Of a stretch of 64,000 bases of DNA, positions 11,958 through 25,900 are shown one piece after another. Source of the stretch: Hydractinia symbiolongicarpus (lineage: Eukaryota; Cnidaria; Hydrozoa; Anthoathecata; Hydractiniidae); contig NC_079885.1 of assembly GCF_029227915.1 (NCBI RefSeq), forward strand, positions 7,936,001 through 8,000,000. The letters are read 5' to 3'. Numbering within the stretch: the first letter of the stretch is position 1; each line of letters opens with the position of its first letter. The position numbers and the translations under genes were made by a program. The notes below the pieces were generated by a model. It was not told the DNA's origin, searched no databases, and was given only the letters and a program-made list of their open reading frames with translations.

Positions 11958-12351
11958 AGGGTCCGTTACACGTAGCAAAATTTGCAATAGCAAATAACAT
12001 ACAAGTACTACCATGTAATCTTAATTCACTAAGGATGCTATTGCAAACCCCTTTCGTTTGTCTGTCTAATAACCATGGTCGCACCCAAAAACGTTTGCGT
12101 TGCTTTCTTTTTTTGCACTGACTTGTCTTCACTTTTACTGCCAGCGATAGCGCCAGAATTAAAACAACGTCTTCTTGTTCGCAAACCATTTTCAAAATGA
12201 GCGCGCAAACACTCACATTTGTTTTTTTTTTTATTTGAAGTCGACAAACCTTGTGCAAGTATAAAAACTTGCACAACTGCTTGTACAAGTACTTGCAGAA
12301 GTACTTGTATGTTATTTGCTATTGCAACCTTTGCTACGTGTAACAGACCCT
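11958..12351. mobile_element. PIF/Harbinger-type MITE (394 bp, TTA target duplication)
   Basis: Long terminal inverted repeats of about 50 bases start AGGGTCYGTTACACGTAGCA, continue with GCAATAGCAAATAACATA, and end CAAGTAC. The left copy is 11958-12008 and the right copy is 12301-12351. TTA flanks both sides (11955-11957 and 12352-12354), the 3-base duplication characteristic of PIF/Harbinger. The minus-strand open frames across this stretch lie within the element and are not a gene. Confidence 0.75.
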
Positions 12352-12573
12352 TTAAACTTGTTCGCTCGTTTGAAGCCAGTAAGGCATGGTTTACATTGGT
12401 CTCTTTCGTCAAGAGATAATAGGGCGCGTTGAAGTTTGACGTCAGCAAAGTGAAAAAAGAAGGCTTCTTCACAAATTGTTTTCGTATTAAAGTTACATGA
12501 AGTTGTCTTACTACATAACTTGTCTCCTGGAAATACAACAAGATGAGACAGGAGAAGTTTCGATGTCAAAATC

Positions 12574-12640
12574 ATTCTCGACCCTAGAGCTCTTTGATGT
12601 AAACCTGGAGTTTATCTGAAAGAGCTCTGGGGACGAGAAT
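12574..12640. repeat. inverted repeat with ATTCTCG...GAGCTCTTT arms
   Basis: The left arm reads ATTCTCGACCCTAGAGCTC and the right arm is its near-complement, GAGCTCTGGGGACGAGAAT. Related GGACGAG / CTCTGGGG phrases recur elsewhere (about 12850, 12924, 14580, 46762, 63375), so this is part of a dispersed family. Confidence 0.7.
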
Positions 12641-12923
12641 ATGTCAAAATAACAATATAAACCAATTACCATCGCTAGGAGTTTTGAAAGACAGGCAATA
12701 AACATTATTATTGAAGATATATATAACGTTATTGAATCACTAATGTTAAATGAAAATATCGAGTGTAGATTCGCCTTTATTGACGACACAGTAAGGAGAA
12801 AATTGTCCCAGAGAATCTCTTTAACATATAGACCTTGTTTTTGCCTTTAAAAAGCTCTCAGGACCGAGATTGATGTGTTAAAACAACCCCTTTTTTGTGT
12901 CCTATGATTCTGCGTGCTAGTTT

Positions 12924-12957
12924 AAGGACCCTGAGAAACTTCGTCCCCAGGGTCCTT
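12924..12957. repeat. short palindrome AAGGACCCTG / CAGGGTCCTT
   Basis: Perfect 10-base arms enclose a 14-base loop that contains CTTCGTCCCC. It belongs to the same dispersed inverted-repeat family as 12574-12640. Confidence 0.7.
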
Positions 12958-14575
12958 TTTCGCTTTTATATACTGGATATCAATGGATAAAGCAGCGAGG
13001 TTAAACCCTGAAGAAAATTATTTTTCCGATATAATTAAGAAAGGTAATGATATTTTTTGAGTTAAAAAAATAAAATTAAGTCGACAGAAGCAGTATTATA
13101 TGGGTGGTTAATATAAGTCTTAAGATCGTGCTGGGTCGATATCGGCAATACTCAATAAACAGAAAACTGTCAAATAACAGCAAATAATAAATCTTTATAA
13201 TCTTCTTTACTTGATAAAATAGAAGAAGCAATCGGTGTGCTACTTTGTTAGGGTATTAGAGCCATAACAATATAATCGGTATATTGCATGCACTTTTAGT
13301 GTGTAGATGAAATCTACTGCCTTCCTACCTGGCTGACTATGATCCAAAATGTCAGCTGTGAGTAGCGATGGATAATTCCTGTGTGTTTGTATGAATTTAG
13401 GAAATGGAAACAAATAAGGGAATTTATTTTCGCTGCTAAATTATTGCATCCAAGAGCAAAAGTTTGAGAAAGTTTATTTTTAGGTTTAATACTTTAAAAG
13501 AGCAACTTCCATTCCGGCATAATTAGCTTGTGACCGCATCATCATTGTTAAGTGAATTGCTCAGAAATTTCTACAAGGAACGCCAATGTAGACTCTTGCT
13601 TACAACACACGGCTTTTTCCTTTTAACAAAGCTTGTTAAAACACAGGTTTTTTGTATGACAGTTAATTATACAATTTGTACACCAATTTAACAATACACC
13701 TTTCCCGAGACTTATTCTTTTGATGTGCCGCAACTTTTGTTGTTGAGTTTTATTAAAAACGGACAACAGATTTGAATTCCTTATCAAAAATGCCATAATC
13801 AAAGAAAATTTCGAAACAATGCAGCAAGTAAACAACCTGCTATTTAAAGTTTTGTGGCATGTCAAACCTCTTTTTGAAAACGAGGCGGGACATGGTAACT
13901 TGAGCATTAAGAAGACTTTAACTGTGATATATATCTCCTCAAAATAGCACTTTCTGTTGGCGTATCAAGTTAAACTTTCACACATAAATTAAACATACTA
14001 TGTTGAATTCAAATATGGTATTCATATTTTACGAGTTTAAAAAAAATATGACTCATGGTCTCGGGAAAGGTGTATTGGTGCACATATACAATAGCACGGA
14101 AATCGAATATAATCCTGCAAAAATTCGAACTATCTTTTTGTTACTGTTGTTGTTTGTTTGTTTGTTTGCGGCATGTTTTGCACTAGAAATGTTTTGTAAC
14201 CTCCACACATGTAATCTCGTTTATAGGTTTTCTTAATTTATTAGTGTTCTAATATAAAAAATTTAAGATCCTGGCACAGAGATTAGCAAAACATAAAATC
14301 ACAAAATGTGGAACCGCAATTCTCTTCCACAAGCTCTATAATTTTGGAATCTTGTGGCGCTTGTGCAGAGATTTGTCTGGTAGAACGCGAACCCTAATTT
14401 GGTCCGCGTAGCTCGAAATGAGCATTAAATACTCTAGAACTTCCCATCTAAGCCATACGTAGCCCTTCCTGGAAATAATAGACAGGATCCCTCGATATTG
14501 TGAGGCTAGCCATGTAAAAAATGCACATCTGTCTATTCCAGGTCCTTTAACATTATTTTCTATACCGCATTGTAC

Positions 14576-14695
14576 CAACGTCGTTCCTAGGACTCTTTTC
14601 TCTGCTAGGCGCTTCTTTTAATATTACCTCCAGACTGGTTGTGTAATTCCTTATTGACTGGTAGCAAGCAGAGAGTCTGGGAACGGGGTTGCAGT
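14576..14695. repeat. imperfect inverted repeat, CGTTCC..AG.ACTCT arms
   Basis: The left arm (from 14576) contains GTCGTTCCTAGGACTCT; the right arm (to 14695) contains AGAGTCTGGGAACGGGG. The arms pair with about five mismatches and belong to the GGGGACGAG family seen at 12574. Confidence 0.5.
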
Positions 14696-15344
14696 AAGGA
14701 GCCTCGAGAACAATTCAGTATGGAATTTGAAGAAATTTATGAAAATTTGTTATTCTTGGAAAATAAAAACCTCTGGGGAAATTTCCATTCGTCAATTGAC
14801 AAAGTTATAACGCAGGTCAGAAAATAACTCCAGAAAAAGGATTTAAAAATGCCACGCGTTAGTCCATAGAAATCCAATTTGGTTCATAATAAGAGAAATA
14901 TTTCTCATTACGCAGGCTAATTGATGTTCAATTTCTGCCAGATTTTGTTTTGATTAACAACTACCTTAAGACTTGGCATATAAAACCATATTTGAAGGAT
15001 AAAACAGCTATACATCTATACACTCTATAATAAATCGCTTTTAGCCATCTCTTTTGCGTGGATTCTATGAGTTAAACAAGCGATTTTTGACGTCGTTAGG
15101 TTGGGTAATTAGTCGAGCCTTAAAGCTTAAGTATCTCAGAGTGATGTAATTGCTTCTTTTTTGTTTACATAAAAATAATTTCGTATTTCTAATTGCAGCT
15201 ACTCTATGGCGAATTTACGTTATTATAATCGTTGTTGTTTTGAAAATTATAATTATCTTTTTCTTTTATGATGAAGTTAAGTTGATCAGAAACACATCAT
15301 GAATAAGGAACGTTTCTTTATTCGTCTATCTGTTGCTGTTACCC

Positions 15345-15755
15345 AATGTTCAAATAAGCGCCCTATTGAAGAAAATTGAATAAGTACCCAATGAACGCCC
15401 AAGTCTACGACGAAAGAGGGCGGGTGTTAAAAAAGTCAGGAAGTTTTTTTAGCAGGAAAAAATGTTTATTCGAGGAAACAAGGAAGCCTTTAATAATCAT
15501 TTTTTCTGACCTAGAATAAATCTTTTTTTCACATAAAACATTATCATCAATATTATCAACGTCAGCGATATTAAAAAGCTGGTACAGCATCGACCTCCTT
15601 TCAATATTTTCCGAAGATCCTTATTCAACATTTGTATTATATTCTGAATAAACGCTCCTAAAACAGCAAGTTTATTAAAAGGGCGTCTTGTTAGAGGGGA
15701 AAACCATTTAAAGGGCGTCTAATAAAAGGAGGGGAAATTTATTCGAAGTTAATTA
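15345..15755. repeat. dispersed repeat rich in AATAAGCGCCC motifs
   Basis: The left part has CAAATAAGCGCCCTATT and TGAACGCCC; the right part has the opposite orientation (AAAGGGCGTCTAATAAAAGG, GGGAAATTTATTCGAAG). The same motif family appears at 37384-37475. The arrangement suggests an inverted, MITE-like element, but its exact ends are unclear. Confidence 0.45.
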
Positions 15756-16810
15756 AGTTAGTTTATAGGTTATTTTTTGACCACGGAATTTTATAAACGT
15801 ATACACTCTATAACCAAGTGTTTGGCGCGTAAAATGCCAACTTTGTACCATCAAAGGACTTATTCTTTTCTTCATAATGAGATAAAGAAGCCTGGGCATG
15901 AGTCTGACGTTCCCGCATTATTATATGTTCCACATTTACGCTTCAAATTATGTGATCTGCTTCTTTTTATTTGATGGTAAATTAAGCTTGACCAACTTGC
16001 AGAAATACACAGAACACACATACAAATGATATGCTTTCTTTTTATGGAAATTAAAAATTTTTGTTCCTCGCGTTATTTACTTTTTGTTATTAGTATGTTA
16101 TGCATAATTTAAATGATTTTTACCAAAAAAAAATTGTGTTGAAATAACGGAGTTCATATTGTTATTCTCGTGGTGGACCTATAGTGAAGCCGAATTACGT
16201 TTTATTATTGCAATGGTTGAGTTACGCTATGATTTATTATATGCTTATGGATAGTTTTTTATGGTCGACAAGTTACTGTTTAAAATTATATCAGTAAGAT
16301 TGGAACGACGCACGCTTTCTTTTTTTTGGGTGCTTTTGATGATAACGTTTTTGTCCTCGCGCCATCATATTATTTTCTTGAAAATAGTTTAATTTATAAC
16401 AAATTGCAAGTGCTTGAGCACTTCTTCTGTTCAACTCTAAATTTTATTATATTTTTGTACTTTTAAGTTTATATTTTACATGCTATATACGATAACATTT
16501 TACACTTGTTTAGACTACAAGGCCGTACTCCGTCCTAAAATAACTTTCGTTTCCAATCCCTTGAGAGTGCATTATCAAATGTTAGCGGTAAAAATGGTAA
16601 ACGCAGTGCCAAACATTAAAAAACACATGTCAATAGCTATGCTATATATGAAGTTAATTTGAAGGCTCAAAAGAATTCAAGTGTTTTGAAAACATAATAT
16701 ATTTGTGTAACTAGGTAGCTATCTACATTTAACCCATTTGATGTATATAATAACCAGCCAGCTAGCTAGCTAATCTTTTGCTGAATTTTAAAAAAGTCTA
16801 GCTAACTTTT

Positions 16811-16844
16811 AGCTAGCTAGCTAGCTAGCTAGCTAGCTAGCTAT
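16811..16844. repeat. (AGCT)n microsatellite
   Basis: Eight or so copies of the self-complementary tetramer AGCT. Shorter runs of the same tetramer occur at 16750, 41770, 42465, 42525, 43383, 43750 and 43925, so this motif is favoured in the genome. Confidence 0.95.
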
Positions 16845-16964
16845 CTACAAGTCTAGCCAAAAATTGAACAATAAAGTTTTTGTGAGCTAACGTCTCATAG
16901 TTTTTGTTAGCTAACTTCTCATATTTTATTAAGACCAAAAATGCTTTGGTGCTAGCTACAAACG

Positions 16965-19900
16965 ATGTTGGGTATGGATATGTTTATTGATGATGTCATT
17001 CGTCAAATACATGTGGAAGATCGAAGAAGGGAAGAAAATGAAGCAGAAAAACATTTTAAAAGAAAAACAATATTAGATCATACCAAAATCAGTAAATTAA
17101 AATCTGATCAAAACAATGATTGGGTGGCAATAGTGGTTGGTGTTTTGTTTGTCGCTAGTGTAGCTGGGCTTGCAGCATATCAAAGTCTTACCCCAATTGA
17201 TGATGCAAGTAATTCTAATAGTCTGCCCAGAATTAGTTATCAAGAACTAAATGATGTATTGGAAGACGCCCCTTTCCCATCAGACATATATGCTAGTAAA
17301 AAACTACCAGGAGATTTATTTCCAATGTCGTATATTTTATACGTAAATGCAAATTTTACAACCAAAAACTACACTGGTCTTGTGAAAATAAGGGTTAAAT
17401 GCACAAGAGAAACTTCAACGATTATATTGCATTCTGTGAAGCAAAAAGTATATAAGGTTGCTATAAAAACTGTAAACACAACAGATATTGAAGATATTCT
17501 CGTCAAAAGTCACAAGCGTAATAAGAAAACGCAAATGTTGATATTTTCGTTAAATCAACAATTAAAGCAATCTGATGAATATGATATTTACATTGGATTT
17601 TTTGGTCCACTCACCTACGACACAGAAAATGGCATATATTTATCTAATTTTAAAGATGGCTACGGGGTGACAAAGTAAGTGGTGCTTTTTTCTTCTTTTT
17701 TGATATATACATTTTCAGAAAGTTGAGTAACATTGGGTCTTAACCAAAATTTTAAATAAAAAGTTATTGTCCAATAATGCAACTTTAACGTAAAACGTAA
17801 GGTGACGTCAGCTAACAGCTATTTGACATAGCGTCTATTATATTGTAGTTGCTTTTGGAGTATCCAGAGTCAACAAAATTTTTAATTTCTTGTGAAAACA
17901 TATCTGGTTATTCATAATCAGGTTTTAACATTTTTAAAACTATGTACGTGTGCATTTTAATTTAATAATCTCAGAGCTTTAGTAGATCATAAGATAGACT
18001 GCAGAAACTTTTAGACAGGCTGTTTTATTTCCAAAATTATGTATATTTTAACTTTACTCAATTTTTATTTCAAATTTCTATTTAAAATATAACTTATATA
18101 CTACTTCGTTGATTCTAATGGTTAACATATGTTACTGCTTTATTTTTTCCAGAACTGCACTGTCTGCAGTGTTCAAGCCAAGATTAGCAAGGAAGTTTTT
18201 TCCTTGTTTTGATTCGTTAACATATAAATCAAAATTTCATGTTATTATTAATCATCCGAGAGAAATGAGAGCTGTCTCAAATGCTGCAGCAAAGACAAGA
18301 GTAAGTTATTAGGTTTAGTTTTAAACACTAGTTCTTTGAATTCGAAAAATCCAAACCTGTCCTGAAGTAATTGTTTTTTCCCACAACCAAACTTCCGAAA
18401 AACAATTTAGGTCATTCAGTCAGTCAGCAAAAAAAAATTTTGATAAAATTTGCAAATCAAAAAAATTATTAGTAAATAATATGGTGAAGATTCTTTGCGT
18501 GTGCAAATTAATGTTTTCTTTATGTCTATCAAAATTTGAGTAATAGTTAATTATTATTTTTTTTTATTAACAGGTTTTAGTTGATGACACCAGCACAGTG
18601 GAGACACATTTTAAATACTCGCCTTCTATGAGCACATATCAACTTTCATTTTTTGTTGGTGAATATAACTACAGCAGCATCAGAAGCAGAGTGAAGGTAT
18701 CCTGTGTTTTTTTTAATAAGTTTGCTCAAAATTAAGACTTTAATTTGTTGTTGTTAGTACAATACAAAGACCATGTTACTCTTGTAAAGCTTGAAACACT
18801 AATCATGCAATGGGAATAGTAGATTAAATATAGTCGCAACCATGTTCTTTCCTGGCTTGCTTTTAGGCAACAACAATTGCAAAGATCATATTAAACAACA
18901 CAACCTTTTTTATTTATCACATAGAAAAAAGTACAAGCCCCATCATTGCAATTAACTTAAACCATATTTTAAAAGCAACAGTATGTTTTAAAAACAACAT
19001 TACACAAAATTTTCTATGAAGAATGGTATGCATACACTTACATTACTCTTAAAATACACCTTCCCCAAATTTCATAAATTATAAAATTTTGAATGACATC
19101 CAAAATTTTATAATGGTTTTGTGCTTTTCAAATAAGGATATTCAGATAGAATATTAAATTATCATGACAAAAATTAAGTTTTTAGAGCAATATAATATTC
19201 TAGTTTGATTTTATTTAAATTTAAAGAAAATTATTAATTTGAAAACGAGGCTATTCTTAGGAAGCTTGGCCTAATGAAGGGTTTGACCGTAACTTTCAGC
19301 TTGGAATTGAGGCACTTAACGAACAAAAATATTTACGGAATTAGGTAATTTGTTCTACCTTTTAGGAATAAGAATCGACCTCTTTATTTGCGTTTTGCAC
19401 AATTAGGAAATTCGGGAAAGGTCTATTAGAAGCCATCTTTAATCTTACTGTGAGATGCAATTCTTGTGCTATGAAGCCTTTACATCATTTGTATTAAAGT
19501 GCAGGTTTAACTGTACTGCCATCTGTTAATGAACTACAATCAAATTTACAGCTTGCAATCAAGTGTCAAGTTCTACAAATATTGTAAATTTAAATTCATC
19601 ACGTTTTAATAAAATACGAATGAAAAAGAAACAAAATTGTCCAAAATTTCTTTGATGCTGTAAATAATACTTAACATTTGTATCAGTGCTTTAAGCTATT
19701 AATCAATAAAAACCTATCTTCAAATAAGTACCCAGTCTAAAAAGCAAAAAAAAAACTAATAATAAAATCCACGATTTAAAAATATATTTCACAAAAAAAA
19801 ATTTGACTAAAATCTGTTTCAAGTCCATTCAAACACTTTCGAATATTGAAAATATTTCCTTTTTTATATTCTGCATTGTTCTTTCCAAATTTATTACGTT

Positions 19901-22900
19901 TTTTTTGAATAAGCATCCTCTTATTATGGGTTGGTGCTTTTGACTTTATGTGCAAGGGTGCAAGTAGATTGTTAACATTACTTTGACATTACTGTACGTA
20001 ATGGTCTATTTGTTTTTATATGTTGTATATATTTATATTATACTTATATATTGTATTTTATGTAGATTGGGTTATTAAGCCCCAAAGGAAGGGAGGAAGA
20101 AAAGAATTTGGCAGAACAATTTTTGCCTTATTTTAAGACATTTTATGAAAAGAAACTACGAGTTAATTACAGCTATCCGAAAATTGGTAAGTGCAAAATA
20201 TATATTTGTGTGTGACTAGAACTATTCAAAGGGCTCTGTAATTTTAAGAAGAAAAAAAATTGTTTTAAAAATGTTATTATTTGTTAGACTTTTCACCAAT
20301 TACAAAAGAAGTTGGTGAGGTATCTGAGGCCACTGGGCTAGTTCAAATTTATGAACCTGACATACTGTACAATGCCAACTCTGGATCATTAAAGCAATTG
20401 GAAGATATTGCACAAGCTATTGGACACGGTTTGGCAAGTCAGGTACGTTTCTTCTTTATAACTTTAAATTGTGATTAATTGACTTACTTTTCAGCATGAA
20501 TATAAAGCCAGCCTATAGTGTTTTCTTAATGTCTACGATCTGTGAGACACCGAGTAAAAAAAATTTACTAGGAAATTTTCCTGGATTTTATTGATTGTAG
20601 AAAGCCGAGTAAAAAAAGGTTAATATATTAAACTACAAAATTAATTTCTGCAAGTTTCTTGGAGCAGTATACGTTTTTCTCTTTTCATCGAAACCAAGTT
20701 TAAAGAAAGGTATATTAATAAAATTAAAAGTCTTTAAAAAAGTATATAAATTCTCCATCAACAGAATTTTATCCCTATGAAATGTACCATTTCTTTTTAT
20801 CTGTACGAGTTATCATAGACATACCTTTAAAAATACCTTTGGGTTTTGTTAACTGGCAATAATTCACTAAATATCAACACACAGTCTATTTTGTCGAAAT
20901 ATTTAAATATTTTTGACTCTCTTATCAACTGCTTTATTGTGTAAAACTTTACATTACCTTTTTTTTTATGTTCCTTAGTGGTTTGGTTGCTTGGTTACCA
21001 CAAATTCTTGGAAAGATGAATGGTTGATGACCTCACTCTCAACATATTTCAGCACTTTACCTGTCGAGTATTATTATCCCTCATGGGATATGAAATCTTT
21101 ATTTTATAAATCGATGATGAACACTGGCTTGTTGGGTGATGTAGGAAAATTTGTTCATCCTATTTCTGTTAAGAACAACGATATCAGATCATTGCAAAGT
21201 GGAAAATTTGACAAAGTGAAGAAGGTATATATTTATTTCATGATTGAAAAAGTGTATTTTGTTAATAAAAGACAGCTTATATGTTGATTATGATACAATA
21301 TGTTTTATTTTTTACGTTTTTAAATCTACCAGGCACTGAACTGCAAAGTTGTCTCAGGATTGCTCGTTTTTTCTTCTTTGCATTTTAAATCTTAAAAAAA
21401 TTTTTTAGTTTGATTTTTTAAGAAATATTTTTAGGTAGGTTAGAAGTCGAGACAGCTTGTTAGGTGTTCCAAAAATGATTGGCAAAAATATCGGCCTTTT
21501 TAAGCCCCTTGTTGACAACTGCTTTGTGTTTGTATTGAAAATATGTATTCTAATCCAGCTTCCCAATCTTTTCAATTTTAATGAGCAACAGAGCTTGTTT
21601 AGGATTAAGTATAGCATTTACGTCATGACTACTAATTTTGAGCCTTGTTATTGTCGCTCTATCTTTATTCATTTACTACTTTGTTTGTTTGTAGGGTGCG
21701 TGTGTTTTTCAAATGCTGGTTGATTATGTCGGAGAGGATCGATTCATGCAAGCTTTAACTGTAAGAGGAAAAAATCATTTTTTATTGTTGTTATATTTCT
21801 ATAAATTTATCGGATTTCTTGAACAGACTTTTGCATTCACTTTTTAGAAATTTTTGAAGAAACATCAGAATGGTAATGCAGGCCTTGACGCCTTTTTCTC
21901 ATCTTTTACAGAGGTAAGAATTTCCAACCCTTCCCCAGTTAATTCACATCATCAAGAAATTACTTTACAAAACGCCACGCTTCAACATCTTTGCCTGTTG
22001 ATATTGCCGTTCTTACAATGTCTACATTACCCCGGCAAGTTGTATTCAAAAAGATAATTGGCATAATCTATTTTCCAGGATTTTCCAGACTATGACGTTG
22101 TAGATTTTCTGCACCCGTGGTTGTATCAACAAGGCTTTCCAGTGGTCTCGATTAGCCCAAGCGCTGATAACACCCAGTTAATAGCAGATCAACGTCGATT
22201 TGAATTTCAAAACCACACCAGTGTTATTGATGACTTTGAAGAGATTGTGTAAGTTATTTAATTAGAATTTTAAACATGGGTGTTTCATGACTCACTATAA
22301 TACTTCAAATATCACAACCATTCTATAGTTGATGCATTTCCAGTCATATGTGTCTTGCATGGTTTATAAATACTTTAGTTCAGCTATTGTTTGTAATCAC
22401 TTTTGTTTGCAGATGGCGCATACCATTATATGTGAGGTATTCTTGCCTGAACAAGACGAAGGTACATTTTGTAGATTCGCAAGCAGGTATGTTATGTGTC
22501 AATTGTTTATTGTGTAACATAGTCAGAAGGTTAAAAATTACATGGATTGGCGGATTTGTGACAAATTCAAGGCGTCTAAAAAGTACAATGATTGACGGAT
22601 TTGTAAAAAATTAAGGGCGCCTAGGTTTTTAAAGAGAAATGAGACTATTGTTCTTTTTTGAAGTAGGATTTTGGATCCTCCTGTCACCAATATTTACACA
22701 TCTCTGTCATATGACATTGTCGGGTTAAAAGATTTAAATATTGTTGGAGACATTTAAACTTCTTGATTCACAGGCGGCCGCTTCTTCTTTCTTCTAGAGC
22801 GATTCCCTAACAGTTGCAAAGGCGCGAAAAGTTGGTATAAAGCAAATTTCGGAGCGACCGGTTTTTTCCGCGTCAATTATGATGATAAAAACTGGCGAAA

Positions 22901-25900
22901 CTTGTTGGCACAGATCAATGAAAACCATTTGGTAAATGTTCACAGATTTTTTAAATGTTTCAGTATATTGCTTCGAAATGTATTTGGAAACACAATAAAG
23001 TAGTGTAATGAAAAGCAAAAAAAATGTTTTTTTTTTATTTAGGTATTTCCAGCAATCGATCGTGCGAATTTACTCTCGGATATTTTTGAATTGGCAAAGT
23101 AAAATTACATTTTTTGTTTAGCTACCCTACCCCCTTTTGTTTATTTGCTATTGTCGAAAGTAGAAGCCATGATCAACTAATGTCTTGGTTTATTGTAACC
23201 CTCTCATCTGCTATGTTTAGCATGGGTTACCGCAACATTGGAGATGCACTTGATTTTACACAGTATCTGACGAAAGAATGTCACTATGTCCCATACAGCA
23301 TTGCACTGCACCAGCTGCAAAGAATGGTGAACATGTTTCAAGGTAGCAAGGCCCACAATTGTGTCAAGGTGAGTAATCTTTGACTAGCCTTGATTTATTG
23401 TTTATGCTAAAATGGGTTAGAACTGTTTCATTCTAGACTAAGTTGGGCTAGTTTAGGGTGTTGCGAATCGCTTCTAAAAGAGTCTTTGTAATGCTTTTTA
23501 CACCCTGTAAGTTTAATTCTTCGCATTTACTCACCCGGTAATCTTGTTTATCAATCTCTCTAAAGAATGGGTAATAGCTCTAAAAGTGTATGTTACATGT
23601 CAATCCGAGGTTGTGTAGGACAGGGGGAAATCCATTGACTTTAAGTACTTATAACCAGGAAACATTGATTTTTTTGGAACGTTTGTTTTGTGCTGTGGTT
23701 TCAGGGATTGATGATATTCAAATATTGAATTCTCTGATTATGATTTTTGGAGCAGGGAGGGGGTAGATTCTAAACGCCGAATTGATATTTTCCGACACTT
23801 TTTGATTTATGATTAATCCCTACAAATGACCCAAAATCAAAATAGTCAACATGAACCTCGCATTGTTCTTATGCATCTAGACATGTAAAAGCGTTTCTTT
23901 GCTTTGAACGTTGGTTATACTTTTCTGACGCGTTTCGTTTTTATTTACAGCATTACATGTTGTCATTAGTTTCGCCAGTGTTGGAGAGGCTGAGTTCAAA
24001 TACATCACATGGCCACGTGGAAAAGTATGTTAAAATTGTATTATTCATTTTTTGTATTTGTATTCAATACTCTGCTGGTACTACAAAATATTTGAGTACC
24101 ATCTTTTACCTGTGTATTTTTGTTAAAAAAATAAAGAAAGAACCTAGTAACTGGGATCGTCATTGATTTGTTTATATCAAATGGACCATGTTTACCTTTT
24201 AGAAAATTGATTGCACTTTTAACTGACGTGGTTGTGACGTACAAGAAGAATTTCCTCACAACCGAGTTGGACAATATGTTTTTGAGGTGGTTGATCAGTT
24301 CAGAAAGGTTAGCTTGAAGTTTTTCAACTTGTTTATTTGTTTGTTGGTGTGTTGCTTTTTTGTTTTGTATTCGCCAACACGGATTGTGTATCTTTGTTGA
24401 TGACACCTGCTAATGTTTGAGTGCTGATATGTTAAATTTTCAGACAGAGTGGGATTCAAACTATGAACTTTAAACTCCCTAGCTTTAAGTAACGGTCTTT
24501 TCTAGGGCTGATCAGTAATATATCCATCAAATTTAAAAGCTTAATATGAAACTTAGGTATCATTTCCAAAAAGACACTCACGCTTTAATAGATCACAGAA
24601 GTTGAACACTGACCCCCAACACTTTATTGAGGTGGTTGCTTTGCTAATCCTGAACATTAGGGGCTTGTTTACAACGAGTAGAAATACTGCTAGGTTTTGG
24701 TATTACCTAGAGCAGATTTATAGTTTGAATTTTAAGAAATAATTGGAAAAGAAGCAAACAACGTATAACATTGTTTTTCAGTAACCGCTGACTTTCTTTT
24801 TAGAAATATCATTCCTGGAAACATGAGAGAAGTGGTGTTAAAAACTGGTGTATTGAACGGCAACCATTTTGAATATGAACTTTTGATGAAATACTATTAC
24901 TCGGCTGTTTCACTAGCAGAGAGAGATTTAGTTTTAAAAAGCATTGCAAGTTTCCAAAACAAGCAAATCTTGAATAGGTGAGTTGTGGTGGGCAATAAAA
25001 GAGATAACAGTGATATAGGTAAAAAGAAATCCAAATTTGATTGTAATCATAAAACCGAAAGTTTCTTTCTTTCTGTATTCCTCAATATTCGCAGAAAGTT
25101 ATTTGAAAAGACCTTTTCTTAAGACGTTATTTTCTTTCCTTTTTTATATTTTATTCAACAAAAATGCACTCATCTCGTAAGCCATGCTATATCTTTTTTT
25201 TAGAATATGCAGACATTTCTTCTAACAGTTAGATGGCCATAATAGTTCCTTTCTGCAGAGAAATAAAAAATATCGTTAAATGCATGCGTTTTGTTGTATA
25301 GAAGGCGTGGCGACAGGCTGTTTTTCGACTCTTTAATGCAGTAAAATCACATTGTGCCCTCATGGAAAAAGCAGTGTGGCTTTAACGCTTAGGAAAGGCT
25401 TCAAGACCATGACTTTTATCCTGCTCCCCTTTGAACTTTTAAGTTTGGTGCTTGTTTAAGTATTGTGATGCGTTTTAAGATATTTGATCAATACTTTTGT
25501 GCTAAACATTTTTAATGTATTTAAAATAATGCTTCTCTCTGTGTAGGGCTGCGTTATATACAGAATGATTCGCTCGAGTTATTAGTGATAATATTTTTTT
25601 AGGTTTGTTGATCAATCAAGCAACACTTCTGAAATCTATCGCGACGATGAGATAAAGGTACTTGCGTATGTTTGTCGCAACCCGATTGGTCAGGCCGATG
25701 CATGGTCGTATATTCAAAAACACTGGAATCGTGTTTATGAAAACCAGTAAGATTTTATTATTTGTTTATTTTTCGTCGTTTTAGTCATTGTCGTTGTTGT
25801 TGTTGTCGTCGTTATTGTTGTTGCTATTGTCCTCATTGTCGCTTTTGTCGTTGTCGTCGTCGGTAGCTGCCAGTGGTTGTTGTTGTTGTTGTTGTTATTG

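Larger units (their letters stand above)
12958..16810. other. intergenic DNA, no gene recognised
   Basis: About 3.85 kb. Open frames are short and unsupported. Two repeat-like segments are listed separately (14576-14695 and 15345-15755). The last few hundred bases before 16965 should contain the promoter of the first M1 peptidase gene; I see no TATA box that I would trust. Confidence 0.5.

Noticed and set aside
11938-12541. Minus-strand open frames of 116 and 167 codons
   Set aside because: Most of their length lies in the Harbinger-type MITE and its inverted ends.
21457-21723. 88-codon open frame overlapping exon 7 of the first M1 gene
   Set aside because: Most of it is intron 6 sequence in another frame; only 21695-21760, in the M1 frame, fits the protein family.
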